Assembly: GCA_947584125.1 (NCBI GenBank)
Contig: CANPWI010000021.1
Span: forward strand, 1-15,158
DNA: 15,158 nt
Source of the DNA: an uncultured Clostridia bacterium
Lineage (GTDB): Bacteria; Bacillota; Clostridia; TANB77; CAG-508
Reading direction: 5' to 3'
Part shown: piece by piece, positions 1-7,148 of the stretch
Layout: the number at the start of each line of letters is the position of its first letter
How positions within the stretch are numbered: position 1 is the stretch's first letter
Notes under the pieces: model-generated
Databases searched by the model: none
Seen by the model: only the letters and a program-made list of their open reading frames with translations
What the model was told of the DNA's origin: nothing
Position numbers and translations under genes: made by a program

Positions 1-29
1 AATTCTTCTTGCATATTTTCTTCATCCAT
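1..29 (-). CDS. Start of a probable DUF1292 (YrzB-like) protein, cut by the window edge
   Basis: Only the first nine full codons are inside the window (M-D-E-E-N-M-Q-E-E). The ATG follows an AAGGAG ribosome binding site at 40-45 with a 10-base spacer, so a real start is likely. The acidic N-terminus, and its place directly downstream of ireB and ruvX, fit the small DUF1292 protein (YrzB in B. subtilis) that closes this conserved Firmicute cluster. The identity rests on gene order, not on visible domain sequence. A short inverted repeat (62-77, ATTGTA-TTTC-TACAAT) lies in the 92-base gap before it but has no U-run, so it is probably not a terminator. Confidence 0.5.
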
Positions 30-121
30 TTTTTTATTTCTCCTTTCAAATTTATATATTAATTGTATTTCTACAATGTTAAAATCTAATTTTATTATTT
101 GTTTTTCTTAAATTGCTATAC

Positions 122-541
122 TTATTTTTTTAATTTATTTAAATATATCTCTAAAATATATACAGCAGAAATTGTGTCAACAATGTTTCTTTTTTCTTTT
201 TTATTTATATCAAGAAAATTCATTGTTTTATGAGCTGATACTGTTGTTAATCTTTCATCTACAGTTTCTATTTGGATATTATTAAATTTACATTTTAATT
301 TATTTATGAATTTTTTAGTAACCTCAACTCTTTCAGATGATGTACCATTCATATTATATGGCATTCCTATAACAAAGGTATCAATTTCATATTCTTTTAC
401 AATTTCCTCTAGTCTTTTTAAGATTATTTTATCATTTCCATTATGATGTATTGTTTCTAATCCCTGTGCAGTAATTAATAAACTATCTGATACTGCAATT
501 CCAACTCTAGCATCTCCATAATCAATTCCTAATTTTCTCAT
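122..541 (-). CDS. ruvX: RuvX/YqgF, RNase H-fold nuclease
   Basis: A 139-residue protein, the normal length for the RuvX/YqgF family, which has an RNase H-like fold. In E. coli it acts in maturation of the 5' end of 16S rRNA, and it is also described as a putative Holliday junction resolvase; the role here is inferred from the family. The sequence shows the N-terminal GIDYGD motif with Asp7, the VDERLTT segment (Glu96) and the C-terminal VDTISAVYIL segment with Asp122, which together form the acidic active site. It begins one base after the ireB stop and so is co-transcribed and perhaps translationally coupled to it. Cytoplasmic. Confidence 0.95.
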   Translation of the reverse strand: MRKLGIDYGDARVGIAVSDSLLITAQGLETIHHNGNDKIILKRLEEIVKEYEIDTFVIGMPYNMNGTSSERVEVTKKFINKLKCKFNNIQIETVDERLTTVSAHKTMNFLDINKKEKRNIVDTISAVYILEIYLNKLKK

Positions 542-542
542 A

Positions 543-797
543 TTAATTATCTAACCCTATATAATTTCTTACCATTTTCTCTAATAGTTCATCTCTTTCT
601 ATAAGTCTAATTAAATTTCTTGCATCTTTATGACTTGTTATGTATGTTGGGTCTCCTGATAATATGTAACCAACAATTTGATTTATAGGATTATATCCTT
701 TTTCTTGTAAAGCATTATATACCTTTTTCAAAATTTCTTGAGTTTTTTCATTTTTTTCTTTTTCTACCTTAAAATTCATAGTTTTATCAAAATCCAT
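543..797 (-). CDS. ireB: IreB family regulator (DUF965/UPF0297, YrzL)
   Basis: An 84-residue protein with the family's hallmark central block, including ALQEKGYNPINQIVGYILSG and a following DARNLIRLIERDEL segment, nearly identical to B. subtilis YrzL. In Enterococcus faecalis IreB is a small dimeric regulator of cephalosporin resistance, phosphorylated by the PASTA kinase IreK on N-terminal threonines and dephosphorylated by IreP. Here the N-terminus has one threonine, Thr6, in the context DKTMNF, matching the better-conserved position. Likely kinase and phosphatase partners are coded in this same window at 11332-14055. The ribosome binding site overlaps the stop codon of the upstream gene (TAGGAGG), pointing to coupled translation. 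Confidence 0.95.
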   Translation of the reverse strand: MDFDKTMNFKVEKEKNEKTQEILKKVYNALQEKGYNPINQIVGYILSGDPTYITSHKDARNLIRLIERDELLEKMVRNYIGLDN

Positions 798-809
798 TTT
801 TATTTCCTC

Positions 810-1928
810 CTAAATATTAGTTATTTGGCTTTCATTAGTATCAGCTGAATCTATATACTCTTCTAATTTTTTTGTTACCATTTCAAGTGCTGTTCCTTTA
901 TAATATGTTGTAAGTGCTATATTTAATTTTACACTAGCATTTTCTTCACTTTCATCTACATTTTCATTTTCTTCATTCTCTTCATCTTCTTCATATACTG
1001 GTTCTATTTGTAAATTTTCTACTGAATTTTTAATATCTGTTATAAATTCGTCAACTCCTTGTATATCAACACCTGGAAAAACAATTATAAATTTTGGTCC
1101 CATATATCTTACAAAAATATATTCATTAGACATACTTTCTTTAATATAATCACATACATCTATTATAACTTGATTTCCAGTTTCTCTATTAAATTCCTTA
1201 TTTATATTTTCTAAGTTTATAATTTTAAACATACATACAGTTGATGTTGTAAATTCATCAATTACTTTTTTTCCTTTTCCATATAAATATTCAGCTGAAT
1301 ATAAATCAGAATATAAATCTTTTCTGACAATATTTTCTACAACATTTTGGTAAGAAACTGTTTTATATATAGATACTATATTATCTCTTACTAATTCTAA
1401 ATTTGTTGTGTCTGTATTATCAAATGCATGCATTTGCCCACTTTCAATAATCCAATATCCAATATATACATTGTCAATATATAGAGGGAAAAATAATGCA
1501 GATTTTGCTCTACCAAATTCTAATTTTTGATATGGCAATTTCTCATTTTCATTATTTACTGTAACATATTTTGGATTTGCTGTTGATATACTATCTTTAA
1601 ATATATCTTCATTATGAAGATTTGTTAAAACATCCCAATGCTTTTCTTGTACATTTGTTGCTTTTATTTCATATTCTTCTCCATTGAAAATTACAATAGT
1701 TGAATATTTAATGCCATATCCTTCTATAATTATATCATTAATTTTCTTTATTTTTTCATCTACAGGAATATCTTCTCCTATTGTGTCCATAAAATCTTTT
1801 AAAATCTGATATCCTGATAGCTTTTCATTTAAATTTTTAAAGTTTTGAACCTTAGTATATACAACAGAATTATATATAATCAGTCCAACAATTATTGCTA
1901 CTAAAAGTACAATTATAAAAACAAACAC
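810..1928 (-). CDS. Membrane-anchored GAF protein with degenerate GGDEF domain
   Basis: 372 residues. An N-terminal transmembrane helix covers about residues 2-24, followed by a short coiled segment, a GAF-like sensory domain (about 45-190) and a GGDEF-like domain (about 203-360). The GGDEF fold is suggested by the DLYSDLYSAEYL stretch (normally DxLTGLxNRRxF) and by RYMGPKFIIVFPG, where active cyclases have RYGGDEF. The signature is MGPKF at residues 276-280, so it cannot be a normal diguanylate cyclase; it may bind a nucleotide or act as a scaffold. A very acidic insert (about 312-330) interrupts the domain. The start is GTG at 1926-1928 behind a GGGGGA ribosome binding site. It lies in an operon between the CpaE-like gene and ireB. 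Domain calls are by eye. Confidence 0.72.
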   Translation of the reverse strand: MFVFIIVLLVAIIVGLIIYNSVVYTKVQNFKNLNEKLSGYQILKDFMDTIGEDIPVDEKIKKINDIIIEGYGIKYSTIVIFNGEEYEIKATNVQEKHWDVLTNLHNEDIFKDSISTANPKYVTVNNENEKLPYQKLEFGRAKSALFFPLYIDNVYIGYWIIESGQMHAFDNTDTTNLELVRDNIVSIYKTVSYQNVVENIVRKDLYSDLYSAEYLYGKGKKVIDEFTTSTVCMFKIINLENINKEFNRETGNQVIIDVCDYIKESMSNEYIFVRYMGPKFIIVFPGVDIQGVDEFITDIKNSVENLQIEPVYEEDEENEENENVDESEENASVKLNIALTTYYKGTALEMVTKKLEEYIDSADTNESQITNI

Positions 1929-1948
1929 TTTTTTTCCCCCATATAATT

Positions 1949-4069
1949 TTAATATTTATTTTTCATTTTATCTAAAGTATTATTCATATCTGAAGAAAAT
2001 TTATTATTTTTACTATAATCATTTTTTCTAATATATTTGTTATTTAATAATGGATATACTATCTCAGCTAATTTCTTTAAAGCTTCTAAAAATATTTTAG
2101 AATATCCTTTAAGTGAAATTTCGCAATTTACAAGTCCTTCTAAATATTTTGAATATGTTTGTGTTTCAAATGGTATATCACAATGTAATACTGTGTCTTT
2201 ATTAAATAGCTCTGTCATAAAAGACATTGCAGGATCATTGTAAAATGCCATTCCTCCTATTAATACCTTAGAATTTAATCCTCCGACTTTTATTTGTTTA
2301 TTTATTATAATTCTTATTTTATTAGGATCTAATACATTTTGTGTTTTAAGTTCTCTCAAAAATGCTGTTAATGGTTGTATTGTAAGAATATCCATACTTT
2401 GTACTAAATAAATTTCTTGAGCTTCTTTAAAATAATTTAATGGTGTATCAAAATCACAATCAATTAAAATTAATGAATGTTTTTTTACTATTGTTTCTAA
2501 TAAACTTGTATGATTGATTTGTCTGTTTGAATTATCTGGAATTGTAGTATAAACTGTTAAATTTTTATTTATTGTAATTCCATCAGCATTACCATTTTGT
2601 AGATTATCAAAACAAGAAGATGCTTTTTTTCTTAAATTTTCCTCATTTTGAGTGTATATAAAATAAGAATTTTTATTTTTAGTCATATCTAATATTGCTG
2701 TATCTATTCCCATTTGTGATAACAAGCATGCTAAGTTATTTACGATAAATGAAATACCATTTTTACTTGTTCCAACAAATGCAACTAATTTTTTTTCTTT
2801 TGTTAGTATATTTTGTATTTGATTCTGACCAAATGAATTTTGATTATTAAATCCTGGTAATGAAAATTCTTCATTACTGCTATTATAAGAATTATTTTCA
2901 TCTGAATTATTAAAACTTGGTAATTCATTGTTTTCTTCTGTATTATTAAATCCTGGTAATATGTTATCATCATTGCTTGTTTCATCAAAACCAGGAAGTG
3001 TTAAATCTTCTTCCTTTTTTTCTGCTATATCAAATAAATTAATTTCTGGTTCTTCAACTTCTTGAACTACTTTTTTAGGTCTTCCTCTACCTTTTTTGCT
3101 TTCTGTTTTTACTTCAGTATTATTTATTTCATTATTTTCTTCAGTTATCTTTTTAGGTCTTCCTCTTCTCTTTTGAGTTACTTCTGTTGCTTTTTGCTCA
3201 GTAGCATTTTCTCCTGTTTCTTGAGTTGTTTCTAGTTTAACAACTTTTTTAGAATTTGAAACTCCAGGAACTACTACAGGTCTTGATAAATTTTTTCTTG
3301 CACTTGCATTTCCTATAAAATTCATCTTTAAGCCATCTTCTTTTGGCTGTTCTACATTTCTTTTTCTTTTAACATCACCAAATGTCATTACTGATTGATA
3401 TTTAGGTGATTCTTCTTCTAATACTGTTTTTACATTAAGAGGTAAAACTTTTGCTATAACTCTTAATTGTGCATCATTATATTGTGCTGCAATATTATTA
3501 AAACTATCAACAAATCTTTCTGGATTTTTAGATATTTTTTTGAAATGTGATAATATATTTTGTACTTCTATTTCGCTAACTGTATCATCACTTTCTACTT
3601 GATAGTTAACATCTTCTGATTCTATTTTATAATATATCTTAGCTTCTTTTTTACTTCTAGGCATATATATAAGCTGACACACTTTATCTACACTTCTGTC
3701 TTGTCCTAAAAGAGCATTATATACTCCAATTCCAAAAATTCTAACTAGCATAGCTTCAGATTTAGTTCTTCTATCTGAACAAATTAATATAATTGGAATA
3801 TCAGTTCCTGAATTTGTTGCTTCATCACTAATATTATCTAATTTTTCAAATAAAAATTTATCTATTGCATCGTAATTCTTATTTGTAAATGGCTCTAAAT
3901 CTTCACTAATTACTATTCTATCATAGGTCTTATCTCTTTGTAGTTCTTTTATTATAGCATTAAAATAATAAACATTTTTATATGTTATTATTTCTTTATA
4001 CTGTTTTTGATATTTTTTTATTACAGCCTCTGATATATTTTCGTTACTAACTGCAAATAAAACTTTCAT
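1949..4069 (-). CDS. CpaE/MinD-like pseudo-ATPase with receiver-like N-terminus and AT-hook-like linker
   Basis: 706 residues in three parts. Residues 1-135 look like a receiver-type alpha/beta domain (starts MKVLFAVSN). Residues 230-420 form a polar, disordered-looking linker with two RGRPKK motifs and four LPGF-type repeats. Residues 425-675 resemble the MinD/ParA/CpaE ATPase fold: VAFVGTSKNGIS replaces the usual KGGVGKT P-loop, followed by NNLA, AILDMTKN (Walker A' Asp461) and LILIDCD (Walker B Asp537). Both P-loop lysines are missing, so ATP hydrolysis is doubtful. CpaE-type proteins with this layout localise secretion or pilus machinery; that role here is inference. The ATG follows GGAGG, and the gene lies 3 bases from the upstream membrane-protein gene. 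The C-terminal tail (675-706) is basic and Asn/Lys-rich. Confidence 0.7.
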   Translation of the reverse strand: MKVLFAVSNENISEAVIKKYQKQYKEIITYKNVYYFNAIIKELQRDKTYDRIVISEDLEPFTNKNYDAIDKFLFEKLDNISDEATNSGTDIPIILICSDRRTKSEAMLVRIFGIGVYNALLGQDRSVDKVCQLIYMPRSKKEAKIYYKIESEDVNYQVESDDTVSEIEVQNILSHFKKISKNPERFVDSFNNIAAQYNDAQLRVIAKVLPLNVKTVLEEESPKYQSVMTFGDVKRKRNVEQPKEDGLKMNFIGNASARKNLSRPVVVPGVSNSKKVVKLETTQETGENATEQKATEVTQKRRGRPKKITEENNEINNTEVKTESKKGRGRPKKVVQEVEEPEINLFDIAEKKEEDLTLPGFDETSNDDNILPGFNNTEENNELPSFNNSDENNSYNSSNEEFSLPGFNNQNSFGQNQIQNILTKEKKLVAFVGTSKNGISFIVNNLACLLSQMGIDTAILDMTKNKNSYFIYTQNEENLRKKASSCFDNLQNGNADGITINKNLTVYTTIPDNSNRQINHTSLLETIVKKHSLILIDCDFDTPLNYFKEAQEIYLVQSMDILTIQPLTAFLRELKTQNVLDPNKIRIIINKQIKVGGLNSKVLIGGMAFYNDPAMSFMTELFNKDTVLHCDIPFETQTYSKYLEGLVNCEISLKGYSKIFLEALKKLAEIVYPLLNNKYIRKNDYSKNNKFSSDMNNTLDKMKNKY
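2846..2998 (-). repeat. Four LPGF-type peptide repeats in the CpaE-like protein
   Basis: Residues 358-408 of the CpaE-like protein contain LPGFDET, LPGFNNTEEN, LPSFNNSDEN and LPGFNNQN. They are spaced 11 to 21 residues apart in an Asn/Glu-rich linker. Such short hydrophobic motifs in a disordered acidic stretch often serve as docking sites for a partner; that function is inferred. Confidence 0.7.
3071..3172 (-). other. Two AT-hook-like motifs (RGRPKK) in the CpaE-like protein
   Basis: Residues 300-307 (KRRGRPKK) and 326-333 (KGRGRPKK) match the core RGRP of the AT-hook, a short peptide known to sit in the minor groove of AT-rich DNA. The two copies are 26 residues apart. In a genome this AT-rich they could give loose nucleoid binding. 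The motif is seen directly; DNA binding is inferred. Confidence 0.65.
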
Positions 4070-4072
4070 TTG

Positions 4073-4483
4073 TTAATTCCTCCATCCTTTTACAACTATT
4101 GTAAACACAAGTGGCAATATTTGACATATAACAAGTAACGTTACAAACATTATTACCAAGTTAAATCCTTTATCTCTTACATCTAATTTTCTTATTCCTA
4201 TTACATATTGATAAATAGCACCAACTGCTATTCCTAAAAAACATAATGGAATACTATATATTCTAACTTTACCTAGTACATAAGCAACAAATCCATAAGA
4301 TTCTGAACCATAAGTTTCAACATAGTCTGATAATTCTCTACTTTCTTTTTCTTTAATTTGAACAAGTTGCCCTGCTGTTTCTGAATCAATTATACTATTT
4401 TCTTCTGCATATACTGTATTTCCCATTATAAAAATAGAACATACTATTAATATAATAGATAAACATATTCCTATTTTTTTCAC
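4073..4483 (-). CDS. Small exported two-helix membrane protein, VirB2/TrbC-like in shape
   Basis: 136 residues. An N-terminal signal peptide ends at about VYA26-EE, followed by an acidic soluble stretch (27-65) and two hydrophobic helices (about 76-96 and 107-130) joined by the basic loop IRKLDVRDKG. The tail is short (KGWRN). This layout resembles VirB2/TrbC-type pilins of type IV secretion systems, but no VirB4, VirD4 or VirB6 gene is nearby, so the resemblance is topological only. It is the first gene of the operon behind the promoter at 4539-4567. The start is GTG at 4481-4483 with an AAGGGAG ribosome binding site. It ends 3 bases before the CpaE-like gene, suggesting that the two products work together. 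Confidence 0.65.
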   Translation of the reverse strand: MKKIGICLSIILIVCSIFIMGNTVYAEENSIIDSETAGQLVQIKEKESRELSDYVETYGSESYGFVAYVLGKVRIYSIPLCFLGIAVGAIYQYVIGIRKLDVRDKGFNLVIMFVTLLVICQILPLVFTIVVKGWRN

Positions 4484-4538
4484 GTTTATAATACTCCCTT
4501 CATTTTTACAAACATATAATTTTTATTATTACTATAAT

Positions 4539-4567
4539 ATCATACACTAGAATGGATATTTTTTCAA
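4539..4567 (-). promoter_or_regulatory. Predicted sigma-A promoter for the 4483-to-1 operon
   Basis: On the minus strand TTGAAA (4562-4567) is followed after exactly 17 bases by TATGAT (4539-4544). It lies about 55 bases upstream of the GTG start of the first gene in the operon. Confidence 0.6.
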
Positions 4568-4612
4568 GAATTTATTTCAATTTTAATAGATTTTTTTCTT
4601 TTTATTATACAT

Positions 4613-5797
4613 TTATAATCTTTTATATAAATATTCCATCCAATTGTAAACAGAATTTGCCCAATTTTTATCACTTGCATACCTTTTATTTACTGCATCT
4701 ACAGTATTTCCATTATAATACCTACCATCTGCTTCTTGGTTTTCATATATTTTTGTTCCCTTCGCATTTAAATAATATTTTATAAACACACGAGCAAGTA
4801 AATCTATTCCCTCTTCATAACTTGAAAACTTATAAGCATCTTCATAAGGATTGTAATCATAAGCCATATATCCAAATAAATTATTTTTTTCTAATGCTAT
4901 TTTTGATGTTCCAAATGCACTTTCATGTATTGCAACAGCAGCTAAAAATATTCCATTTATTCCATATTGTTTTTCTGCATAATAAAAATGTTTTGCATAC
5001 TTTTCAAATATTTTATTTTTATCTTGTGAGTTTCCTGATAATATTTTTTCAAATTCTTGTTCAGTTAATCCACTTTTACAAGCTAAATTCATGTTTCTAT
5101 TCACACTATTATTCACTTTTCTAGATTTATTATTATTTTCTGTTTCTATACTTTTTTGATTGGTTAAACATTCCTTCTGTATCCAACCTATGTATCCATT
5201 AAATTCTACCATGCACCAATCATCTTTAATATTTTTTACTTGTAACATTGTATTTTTTGTAATAGATGTAATTTTTTCAGATTCAACACTAGGTTCTTTT
5301 TTTAATTCTACAGAATTTGCTGTAACAGAAACATTCTCTCCTTTTTTTATTTCAGTTATTTTATATTTATTTGATGTACCTATTTTAACTATTTTATTTG
5401 TTGCTTCTTCTTTTACTTTACTTCCTATTATTTCTTCGTTTTCTTCATTCTCATTATATTGTTTTTTTATTATAAGTTTTTTTATTCCATTTTTACCTGG
5501 TTGTACAACTTTTAAATCACCTTTAGCAATTTCATCGCTTTCTATATAAACAGTTGTATATTCAATTTCTTCTTCTTTTATAATAATTTCCTGTTTTTCT
5601 GTATTTCTATTATTATCAATAATGTTTTTTATATCTATTTCTTCAATTTCTTTATTTTTTTCATATATTTTGTTTTCTTGTATTTCCTCTTCATTTGTAG
5701 CATATACTGCATTTTTAATTGTATAAATTGTTGAAGTATATACTACAATTAAAATTAACATCAAAAACAATATTATTGTTTTCAATTTTATTTTCAT
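4613..5797 (-). CDS. Secreted wall hydrolase: G5, SH3b and glucosaminidase domains
   Basis: 394 residues. A signal peptide or N-terminal anchor (about 5-33) is followed by an acidic linker, a G5-like domain (about 78-141; VVQPGKNG and the closing IVKIGT are visible), a bacterial SH3 domain (about 152-212; SVELKKEPS, WCMVEFNGYIGWI) and a C-terminal glucosaminidase-type hydrolase (about 255-394). The catalytic glutamate is probably Glu292 in AVAIHESAFGTS, with NNLFGYMAYD downstream, as in the LytG/Atl-type N-acetylglucosaminidase family. It is expected to act outside the cell, cutting glycan strands of peptidoglycan, with G5 and SH3b as wall-binding modules. The gene is probably monocistronic with its own promoter at 5831-5859; a GGTGA ribosome binding site precedes the ATG. 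No clear terminator follows; the next promoter begins within 50 bases. Confidence 0.88.
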   Translation of the reverse strand: MKIKLKTIILFLMLILIVVYTSTIYTIKNAVYATNEEEIQENKIYEKNKEIEEIDIKNIIDNNRNTEKQEIIIKEEEIEYTTVYIESDEIAKGDLKVVQPGKNGIKKLIIKKQYNENEENEEIIGSKVKEEATNKIVKIGTSNKYKITEIKKGENVSVTANSVELKKEPSVESEKITSITKNTMLQVKNIKDDWCMVEFNGYIGWIQKECLTNQKSIETENNNKSRKVNNSVNRNMNLACKSGLTEQEFEKILSGNSQDKNKIFEKYAKHFYYAEKQYGINGIFLAAVAIHESAFGTSKIALEKNNLFGYMAYDYNPYEDAYKFSSYEEGIDLLARVFIKYYLNAKGTKIYENQEADGRYYNGNTVDAVNKRYASDKNWANSVYNWMEYLYKRL

Positions 5798-5830
5798 AAA
5801 TTCACCACATTTCTTTTGTTTCTATATATA

Positions 5831-5859
5831 ATTTTAATATTTCATTTATTTTTTGTCAA
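5831..5859 (-). promoter_or_regulatory. Predicted sigma-A promoter of the wall hydrolase gene
   Basis: On the minus strand a perfect TTGACA (5854-5859) is followed after 17 bases by TAAAAT (5831-5836), about 34 bases upstream of the ATG. It is divergent from the predicted promoter at 5880-5908. Confidence 0.65.
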
Positions 5860-5879
5860 TAATCTATTCTATTAAATAC

Positions 5880-5908
5880 TTGATTTTTATTTTTTGTTAT
5901 ATTATATT
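5880..5908 (+). promoter_or_regulatory. Possible promoter of the unknown membrane-anchored gene
   Basis: TTGATT (5880-5885), a 17-base spacer and TATATT (5903-5908) lie about 36 bases before the chosen ATG. The match is moderate, and such strings arise by chance in DNA this AT-rich. Confidence 0.35.
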
Positions 5909-5944
5909 AATTATAATAATTTTATGGAGGAAATAAAAAATCAA

Positions 5945-6760
5945 ATGATAAAAAAAATATATAAAACTAATCTTTTTATTTTAAGTGTAATTTTTATAAT
6001 TTTAATCTCTTCACTATGTTTTTATATTTTTCAAATAAAAAAACATAAAGTTATTTCTAATTTTGAAGATAGCATTTCAAACCTTAGTGAAGATATTTCT
6101 AATCCAGTTTTTGAAATTGATAAAATTATTTTATATAGTAATATTGATACAAGTTCATCTACATCTTCAAGTTCTTCTTTATCAGTATCTTTGTCTCAAT
6201 ATACAGATATTGCTATATATATAAAACCTTCAGACAATAAGGCTTTAAATTCTAAAAATATTATTAAAGAAGCATATATAGATAATATAAATTTTATTAA
6301 TCCACCATCTATAGGGAAACCTAGTTTGTATAAGAAATCTCTTTTAGATTTTGGTAAAAATACTTTTGATGCAGATAAACTAATTTCAGATAGACTTTAT
6401 TTTAATATTACAAATTCAAATATAGATTACAATAATAATGAATTGTCATATGACTGCACAACTCCTATTACTATTGGGTATATAAATAACAATTTAAAAG
6501 AAAATTACATATTACCAACTAATGTTGAATCTATACAACTTGATGGTTCACTCTTAAAAAAAGCAAACATATTATTAAACGATATTAATGCTACCATATC
6601 ATTTAACATTAATGTAATAAATGAACTTGGAGAACATTATTTATATTCTCTTAATCTACCTTTAACTTATGAAGATGATACATCTTCTATATATGATGGT
6701 GCATTTTATAAGGAACTAAATTATGAGAATAATTCTGCCTTTTATAGAGTTTATTCATAG
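5945..6760 (+). CDS. Unrecognised membrane-anchored extracellular protein
   Basis: 271 residues from the chosen ATG; no family recognised. A basic N-terminus (MIKKIYK) and one transmembrane helix (about 8-30) are followed by a short charged stretch, a Ser/Thr-rich tract (about 69-83) and a region of alternating hydrophobic and polar residues that looks beta-rich. The topology suggests a single-pass protein with most of its mass outside the cell. The frame is open further upstream (ATG at 5894 and 5924), but the GGAGG at 5926-5930 points to the start at 5945 despite a long 14-base spacer. It is divergent from the secreted wall hydrolase, so an envelope role is plausible. No cysteines or catalytic motif stand out. 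Confidence 0.6.
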   Translation: MIKKIYKTNLFILSVIFIILISSLCFYIFQIKKHKVISNFEDSISNLSEDISNPVFEIDKIILYSNIDTSSSTSSSSSLSVSLSQYTDIAIYIKPSDNKALNSKNIIKEAYIDNINFINPPSIGKPSLYKKSLLDFGKNTFDADKLISDRLYFNITNSNIDYNNNELSYDCTTPITIGYINNNLKENYILPTNVESIQLDGSLLKKANILLNDINATISFNINVINELGEHYLYSLNLPLTYEDDTSSIYDGAFYKELNYENNSAFYRVYS

Positions 6761-6849
6761 TTTTTTTGAAAAAAGGGGTTGTTTTTTTTTTAGAATTATG
6801 ATAAACTTATATGCAGTCAATTTATTTACATTATAGGAGGTGTTTTTTA

Positions 6850-7047
6850 ATGGCAAAGTGTGCAATTTGTGAAAAGTCTATAAGCCATGGAAATAAGTTA
6901 AGTATTACTCGTTCACATATTAGTAAAAGATCAACAAGAACTTGGAAACCAAATTTAAGAAGTGTTAAAGCTATTATTAATGGAGAACCAAAAAGAATAA
7001 AAGTATGTGCAAAATGCTTACGTTCTGGAAAAGTAACAAAAGCTTAA
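6850..7047 (+). CDS. rpmB: 50S ribosomal protein bL28, zinc-binding form
   Basis: 65 residues, typical for bL28. It starts MAKCAICEK and carries two CxxC pairs (Cys4/Cys7 and Cys53/Cys56) forming a zinc ribbon, so this is the zinc-containing (C+) form rather than the C- paralogue. The core SHISKRSTRTWKPNLRSV is characteristic. It binds rRNA in the large ribosomal subunit. The ATG at 6850 is chosen because a strong AGGAGG lies at 6835-6840 with a 9-base spacer; an upstream in-frame ATG at 6811 lacks such a site and adds a non-homologous extension. It stands alone and is convergent with the spoVM unit, sharing a two-way terminator. Confidence 0.97.
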   Translation: MAKCAICEKSISHGNKLSITRSHISKRSTRTWKPNLRSVKAIINGEPKRIKVCAKCLRSGKVTKA

Positions 7048-7062
7048 AAAAATAAAGAATAA

Positions 7063-7090
7063 AATAGGAATTTCTAAGAAATTTCCTATT
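7063..7090. repeat. Inverted repeat after rpmB
   Basis: AATAGGAATTTC (7063-7074) pairs with GAAATTTCCTATT (7078-7090) around a TAA loop, with one bulged base. It directly precedes the stronger hairpin at 7091-7123, giving a double hairpin between the convergent rpmB and spoVM units. Confidence 0.6.
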
Positions 7091-7123
7091 AAAAAATAGA
7101 GGCTATAAAAGCCTCTATTTTTT
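7091..7123. terminator. Bidirectional terminator between rpmB and spoVM
   Basis: AAAAAATAGAGGC (7091-7103) and GCCTCTATTTTTT (7111-7123) form a perfect 13-bp stem around a 7-base loop. The A-run on one side and T-run on the other give a U-tract to transcripts from either strand, so it can end both rpmB and the convergent spoVM unit. Confidence 0.88.
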
Positions 7124-7148
7124 AAAATAACCCAAACTATTATATGTA

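Noticed and set aside
4552..5549. Several plus-strand reading frames (4552-4785, 4822-5124, 5160-5549)
   Set aside because: They run antisense to the wall hydrolase gene, are rich in Phe/Leu/His as expected from complementing AT-rich coding sequence, and lack ribosome binding sites and family features.
6761..6791. Terminator for the gene ending at 6760
   Set aside because: A run of ten T is present, but the only possible stem pairs A-run with T-run and has no GC base pairs.
6761..6834. Promoter for rpmB
   Set aside because: TATGAT at 6797-6802 has no -35 box at an acceptable distance (TTGTTT is 12 bases away, TTGAAA 25), so no confident call is possible.
6811..6849. Upstream ATG extending rpmB by 13 residues
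   Set aside because: The extension is not part of bL28 and overlaps the strong AGGAGG that serves the ATG at 6850.
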